Positions 60,690 through 64,000 of a DNA stretch of 64,000 nt are shown in pieces. Numbering within the stretch: the first letter of the stretch is position 1; each line of letters opens with the position of its first letter. The notes beneath the pieces were generated by a model. It was given only the letters and a program-made list of their open reading frames with translations. It had not been told where the DNA came from and searched no databases. The stretch is taken from NCBI RefSeq assembly GCF_025060755.1, contig NZ_JANYUY010000042.1, positions 1 to 64,000 of the forward strand. The letters are read 5' to 3'. Made by a program: the position numbers and the translations under genes. This stretch comes from Paenibacillus doosanensis. GTDB taxonomy: Bacteria; Bacillota; Bacilli; Paenibacillales; NBRC-103111.

Positions 60690-61508
60690 TCAAACTCGAT
60701 GCCTGCTGCGGAATTGCGACGGGCTCATGTTCATCGTTTTGGAAAAGACGCGGCTCAAATAAAAGCCGTTCTCGTAGCCGCACTGCTCGGCGATCCGCTC
60801 CAGCGTCCAATCGGTTTCGAGCAGCAGCCTCTGCGCGAGCTGTATTCTTAATGAAGTTAAATAATCCATCGGCGTGATCCGGTAAGCGGCCTGAAACCGC
60901 CGGGTGAATTGCACCGGGCTTAAGCCCAGCTCGCGGCTTAACCGCTTCAGGACGACGGGGCCGAAGGCATGCCGACGCAGCCACTCCTGCGCCCTGCGCA
61001 TGGCGGGGTCATCCGCGGGCTGTCTGCCTGCAAGCTCGGCCAGCTCCTGCTCCAGCGCGTACTGCTGCCATAAATCCCGGCCAAAATGAGTCCACTGCCG
61101 CATCCGTTCCGGCTGATTCGCAAGGCTCGCCATCTGTCTCATTAAAGCGTAAGTAGCGCTCAGCCTGCCATGCCCCGTCAGCCGGACATGTACCGGCAGC
61201 ACGGTATCCGGCGCGGCTTGCCCCTCCGCCCGCGCTCCCTGCGCAGGCTTCCAGCGCAGCGTGTAGAAATGAAAGGACAGGGGCGCGATCACTTCCCGCT
61301 CAAACGCGGTGCCCGGAGGGCACAAGATCAGATCGCCGAACCCGGCTTGACCTTGAGCCTCACCTATTGTGTAGCGAAACGAGCCTTCTTCGACGGCAAA
61401 CATCACCCAGTAGTCATAGGTGTCTTCTTTTAATAAAAAGGCTTCCTTCAAATGCCAGTACGTATGGCTGAGCGCCTCCGGCTGCCATCTCCCCTCCGCT
61501 CCGCTCAT
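60690..61508 (-). CDS. AraC-family transcriptional regulator
   Basis: A 272-residue regulator with an N-terminal cupin-like sensor domain (about 20-150) and the two C-terminal helix-turn-helices: LKRLSRELGLSPVQFTRRF (about 186-204) and LERIAEQCGYENGFYLSRVFSKTMNMSPSQFR. It is divergent from the large FAD oxidoreductase at 61640 and lies upstream of the Gfo/Idh gene at 59385, one of which is a likely target. AAAGGGAGAGA precedes the ATG. Confidence 0.93.
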   Translation of the reverse strand: MSGAEGRWQPEALSHTYWHLKEAFLLKEDTYDYWVMFAVEEGSFRYTIGEAQGQAGFGDLILCPPGTAFEREVIAPLSFHFYTLRWKPAQGARAEGQAAPDTVLPVHVRLTGHGRLSATYALMRQMASLANQPERMRQWTHFGRDLWQQYALEQELAELAGRQPADDPAMRRAQEWLRRHAFGPVVLKRLSRELGLSPVQFTRRFQAAYRITPMDYLTSLRIQLAQRLLLETDWTLERIAEQCGYENGFYLSRVFSKTMNMSPSQFRSRHRV

Positions 61509-61639
61509 GCTTCTCTCCCTTTCAAAAGGACTATGAAATTCCGTATATGCCTTATGTTAAATCAGTGCATGTTAAAAGTAAAATAGCAATCATATAATGA
61601 AATTATAGATACGCCATTCCATGTCCTTGAGGTGAGCCA

Positions 61640-63901
61640 TTGATGAAATACGAAACGATACGAACCGATATTACGGTCGTCGGAGGGGGGTTGTCCGGGG
61701 TCAGCGCCGCCGTCGCAGCGGCCCGGTTAGGGCGAACGGTCGCACTCGTCCAGAACCGTCCCGTTCTCGGAGGCAACTCCAGCAGCGAGGTTCGCGTATG
61801 GGTATGCGGCGCTACCGCTCACGGAACGAACCGGTATGCCCGCGAAACCGGCATTATGGGCGAGCTGCTCGTCGAAAACCAGTTTCGCAATCCGGACGGC
61901 AACCCGTACTACTGGGATCTTGTCGTGCTTGAAGCGGTGCTTGCTGAGCCGAACATTCAATTGTTTTTGAATACGGACGTGCATGAGGTGGAGGCGGAGG
62001 GAGATGCGGAAGACCGCCGCATTCGTTCCGTTACCGGGTGGATGATGGGATCGGAGCGCCGCATTCGGTTTGAAAGCGCTATATTCGCCGATTGCACCGG
62101 GGACGGCCTCGTCGGCTTCCTCGCCGGAGCGAAATACCGGGTAGGCCGCGAGGCCAAGCACGAATATAACGAAGACTGGGCACCCGACACGGCAGACGGT
62201 ATTACGCTCGGCAGCACGCTGCTGTTCTATACGAAGGATGCGGGGCATCCGGTCAAATATGTGCCGCCCGGCTTCGCCAAAGATATAACGCAGACGTCCA
62301 TCCCGATCAAGCGGGTCATCCGCAGCGGCGATTCCGGCTGCCATTATTGGTGGATCGAATGGGGCGGCGAGCTGGACACGGTGCACGAGAACGAGCGCAT
62401 CCGCGACGAGCTGTGGGCCGTCATTTACGGCATCTGGGACTATATTAAAAATTCCGGCAAGTTCGACGCCGAGCATATGACGCTCGAATGGGTCGGCTCC
62501 CTGCCCGGCAAACGGGAATACCGCCGGTTTATCGGCGACTATGTGTTGAATCAGAACGATATTCTCGCTCAGCGGGAATTCGAGGACCGGGTCGCCTTCG
62601 GCGGCTGGTCGATCGACCTCCATCCTCCGCAGGGGATGTATTCGGCCGAGAGCGGGTCGAAGCATTTGCATGCGGACGGGATTTATCATATCCCGTTCCG
62701 CTCGCTCTACTCGGCGAACGTGTCGAATCTGATGTTTGCGGGACGCAACATCAGCGCCTCTCACGTCGCCTTCGGCACGACGCGCGTCATGGCCACGTGC
62801 GCGGTGATCGGCGAGGCCGCGGGCACCGGCGCGGCGCTGGCCGTGCAGCACGGCGCGACGCCGCGCGCCGTGTACCGCGAGCACCTGGCGGAGCTGCAGC
62901 AGACGCTGCTGCGCCAGGACGCTTCCGTCATCGGCCTGCGCAGCGCCGATGTAAGGGATTTGGCCCGCCGTGCCAAGGTCACGGCGTCCGGCACGCTGCG
63001 CCTGCTCGCGGTTGAGCAGGCGAGCGGCGTAATCCCGCTGGACCGCGATGCGGGCCTGCTGGTGCCTGTGTCGCCGCGGCTCGAACGGATCGAGCTGCTG
63101 GTGGATGCGTCGGCCGAGGCGAAGCTGGAGGTCGAGGTGTGGAGCACCGGCCGGGCGGAAAACTATGTGCCGCATCGGCGCGAAGCGAGCGGCTCGGCGG
63201 CGGTAGCCCCGGGCGAACGGCAGTGGATCAGCGTACCGCTGCGCTGGGAGCCCGGGACGCCTCAACACGCCTTCGTCATCGTGAAGGCGAGCGATCTGCT
63301 ATCCTTGCATTTCTCCAGCGAGCCGCAAACGGGGGTGCTCTGCTTCGCCAAAAACGACCGGCCTCTCGTATCCACAAATCTCGAAGATCATCAGCCCGAG
63401 CAGCCGGTCGTACAGTGGAGCATGCGGCAGCATGTGCGCAAGCCGTATTGCTTCCGGTTGTTTCCGGAAACCGAAGCATTCTCGCCGGACCGGGTGACCG
63501 ACGGTTATCTCCGTCCGTACGGGCAGCCCCATCTTTGGATTTCGCAGCCGCTTGGCCAGGGGCAACCGGCGTCGCTCGAGCTGCAGTGGCAAGAAGCCAT
63601 GACGATGAACGAGATTCATCTCGTATTCAACGACGACGTCAACGAGGATCTGATCAATCTCCATCATCATAAAACGCCGTTCGATGTCATCCCCGAGCTC
63701 GTCCGCGATTACCGGCTGGAGGCGCTGCAGGACGGCGGCTGGGTTACGCTGCATGAAGAGAGGGCGAACCGCAAGCGCAAACGGGTGCACCGGATCGCTT
63801 CTCCCGTGACGGCGGACCGTCTGCGACTCGTTGTCGAATCGACGAACGGCAGCTCTCGTGCCGAAGTCGTGGAGATCCGGGTATACGATACGGAAGCGTA
63901 A
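61640..63901 (+). CDS. FAD-dependent oxidoreductase with discoidin-like C-terminus
   Basis: A 753-residue protein: an N-terminal FAD-binding domain with VVGGGLSGVSAAVAAA (13-28) and RPVLGGNSSSEVR (about 41-53), the signature of the large FAD_oxidored family, including NISASHVAFGTTRVMAT around 372-388; a middle domain; and a C-terminal segment (about 590-752) with alternating beta strands resembling a discoidin/F5-8C sugar-binding fold. Such enzymes occur in polysaccharide utilisation loci and act on sugar-like substrates. GAGGTGAG precedes the ATG. It is divergent from the AraC gene. The C-terminal domain assignment is by visual pattern. Confidence 0.82.
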   Translation: MMKYETIRTDITVVGGGLSGVSAAVAAARLGRTVALVQNRPVLGGNSSSEVRVWVCGATAHGTNRYARETGIMGELLVENQFRNPDGNPYYWDLVVLEAVLAEPNIQLFLNTDVHEVEAEGDAEDRRIRSVTGWMMGSERRIRFESAIFADCTGDGLVGFLAGAKYRVGREAKHEYNEDWAPDTADGITLGSTLLFYTKDAGHPVKYVPPGFAKDITQTSIPIKRVIRSGDSGCHYWWIEWGGELDTVHENERIRDELWAVIYGIWDYIKNSGKFDAEHMTLEWVGSLPGKREYRRFIGDYVLNQNDILAQREFEDRVAFGGWSIDLHPPQGMYSAESGSKHLHADGIYHIPFRSLYSANVSNLMFAGRNISASHVAFGTTRVMATCAVIGEAAGTGAALAVQHGATPRAVYREHLAELQQTLLRQDASVIGLRSADVRDLARRAKVTASGTLRLLAVEQASGVIPLDRDAGLLVPVSPRLERIELLVDASAEAKLEVEVWSTGRAENYVPHRREASGSAAVAPGERQWISVPLRWEPGTPQHAFVIVKASDLLSLHFSSEPQTGVLCFAKNDRPLVSTNLEDHQPEQPVVQWSMRQHVRKPYCFRLFPETEAFSPDRVTDGYLRPYGQPHLWISQPLGQGQPASLELQWQEAMTMNEIHLVFNDDVNEDLINLHHHKTPFDVIPELVRDYRLEALQDGGWVTLHEERANRKRKRVHRIASPVTADRLRLVVESTNGSSRAEVVEIRVYDTEA

Positions 63902-64000
63902 AGCCGCGCAAAGCGGTAATACGCCACAGAGCAGAAAGCACAGAGCACAAAGCGAAGCTGCGGCATATAAACGGGGGAGACCGTTACTTGCGAAGCTTGC

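Noticed and set aside
61727-63268. 513-residue minus-strand frame over the FAD oxidoreductase
   Set aside because: Antisense shadow with no family motif; the plus frame shows a clear Rossmann signature.
1-64000. CRISPR array, tRNA gene, prophage or insertion sequence
   Set aside because: No regularly spaced short repeats, cloverleaf, integrase or transposase frame was found in either strand.

Overview
The window looks like chromosome from a spore-forming, low-motility-signal Firmicute of the Paenibacillaceae type (Paenibacillus/Cohnella-like). This is inferred from gene content: an H-type small acid-soluble spore protein, a GerA/GerC/GerB germination operon, a SinI/SinR pair, YfiT-like and DinB-like enzymes, strong AGGAGG ribosome-binding sites and a moderately GC-rich coding style. 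No phage, insertion sequence, CRISPR array or tRNA was recognised.

Layout. 1-486: upstream region of a ribosomal RNA operon that reads off the left edge (two tandem promoters and leader). 487-4456 (minus): thiL-tsaE-tsaB-rimI-tsaD, the t6A tRNA-modification operon. 4689-5166: sspH and a small unknown gene. 5323-9162: split non-homologous end-joining genes (Ku, stand-alone ligase domain, stand-alone LigD-type polymerase) with a lone half-size chromate transporter between them. 9185-10618: cardiolipin synthase. 10802-15310: germination operon with an additional small membrane protein and a GerB carrying an unusual C-terminal extension. 15351-18077: unknown gene, envelope M23 peptidase, bactofilin, HAD hydrolase. 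18171-22708: DUF4173-like membrane protein, unknown gene, an SgrR-like regulator and an unknown gene.

23080-38797 is the most interesting part, a surface-polysaccharide region. A five-gene minus-strand operon (28922-29836 back to 24107) encodes a UbiA-family phosphoribosyl-polyprenol synthase homologue, a small ArnE-like flippase, a PAP2-type phosphatase, a membrane GT-C glycosyltransferase and a secreted glycosidase-like/CBM9-like protein. It has the logic of a lipid-linked pentose donor pathway. Divergent from it run glmS, a HEAT-repeat protein, a processive-type GT2 synthase, a degenerate receiver-domain protein (phosphoacceptor Asp replaced by Glu) and a second copy of the glycosidase-like/CBM9-like protein. 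The divergent region between the two operons holds three related palindromes. Converging on this locus is a SinI/SinR-like pair; the 58-residue SinI-like gene is easily missed.

39063-51157: DUF4870 protein, PAS histidine kinase, thymidine kinase, small membrane protein, a second SgrR-like regulator divergent from an MFS exporter, ECF sigma factor with DUF4179 anti-sigma partner, polysaccharide deacetylase, a YvyF-like zinc-ribbon protein, an AraC pseudogene and CsoR. 51434-63901: MHYT-GGDEF-EAL protein, two Gfo/Idh/MocA dehydrogenases, a phytoene-desaturase-like flavoprotein, YfiT-like and DinB-like proteins, a His-rich membrane protein, a GNAT acetyltransferase, and an AraC regulator divergent from a large FAD oxidoreductase with a discoidin-like tail.

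Two families of dispersed non-coding repeats were found by eye: a ~171-178 bp element in three copies with conserved internal stems, and a ~40 bp element in three copies. Functions are read from motifs and context; no database search was run.
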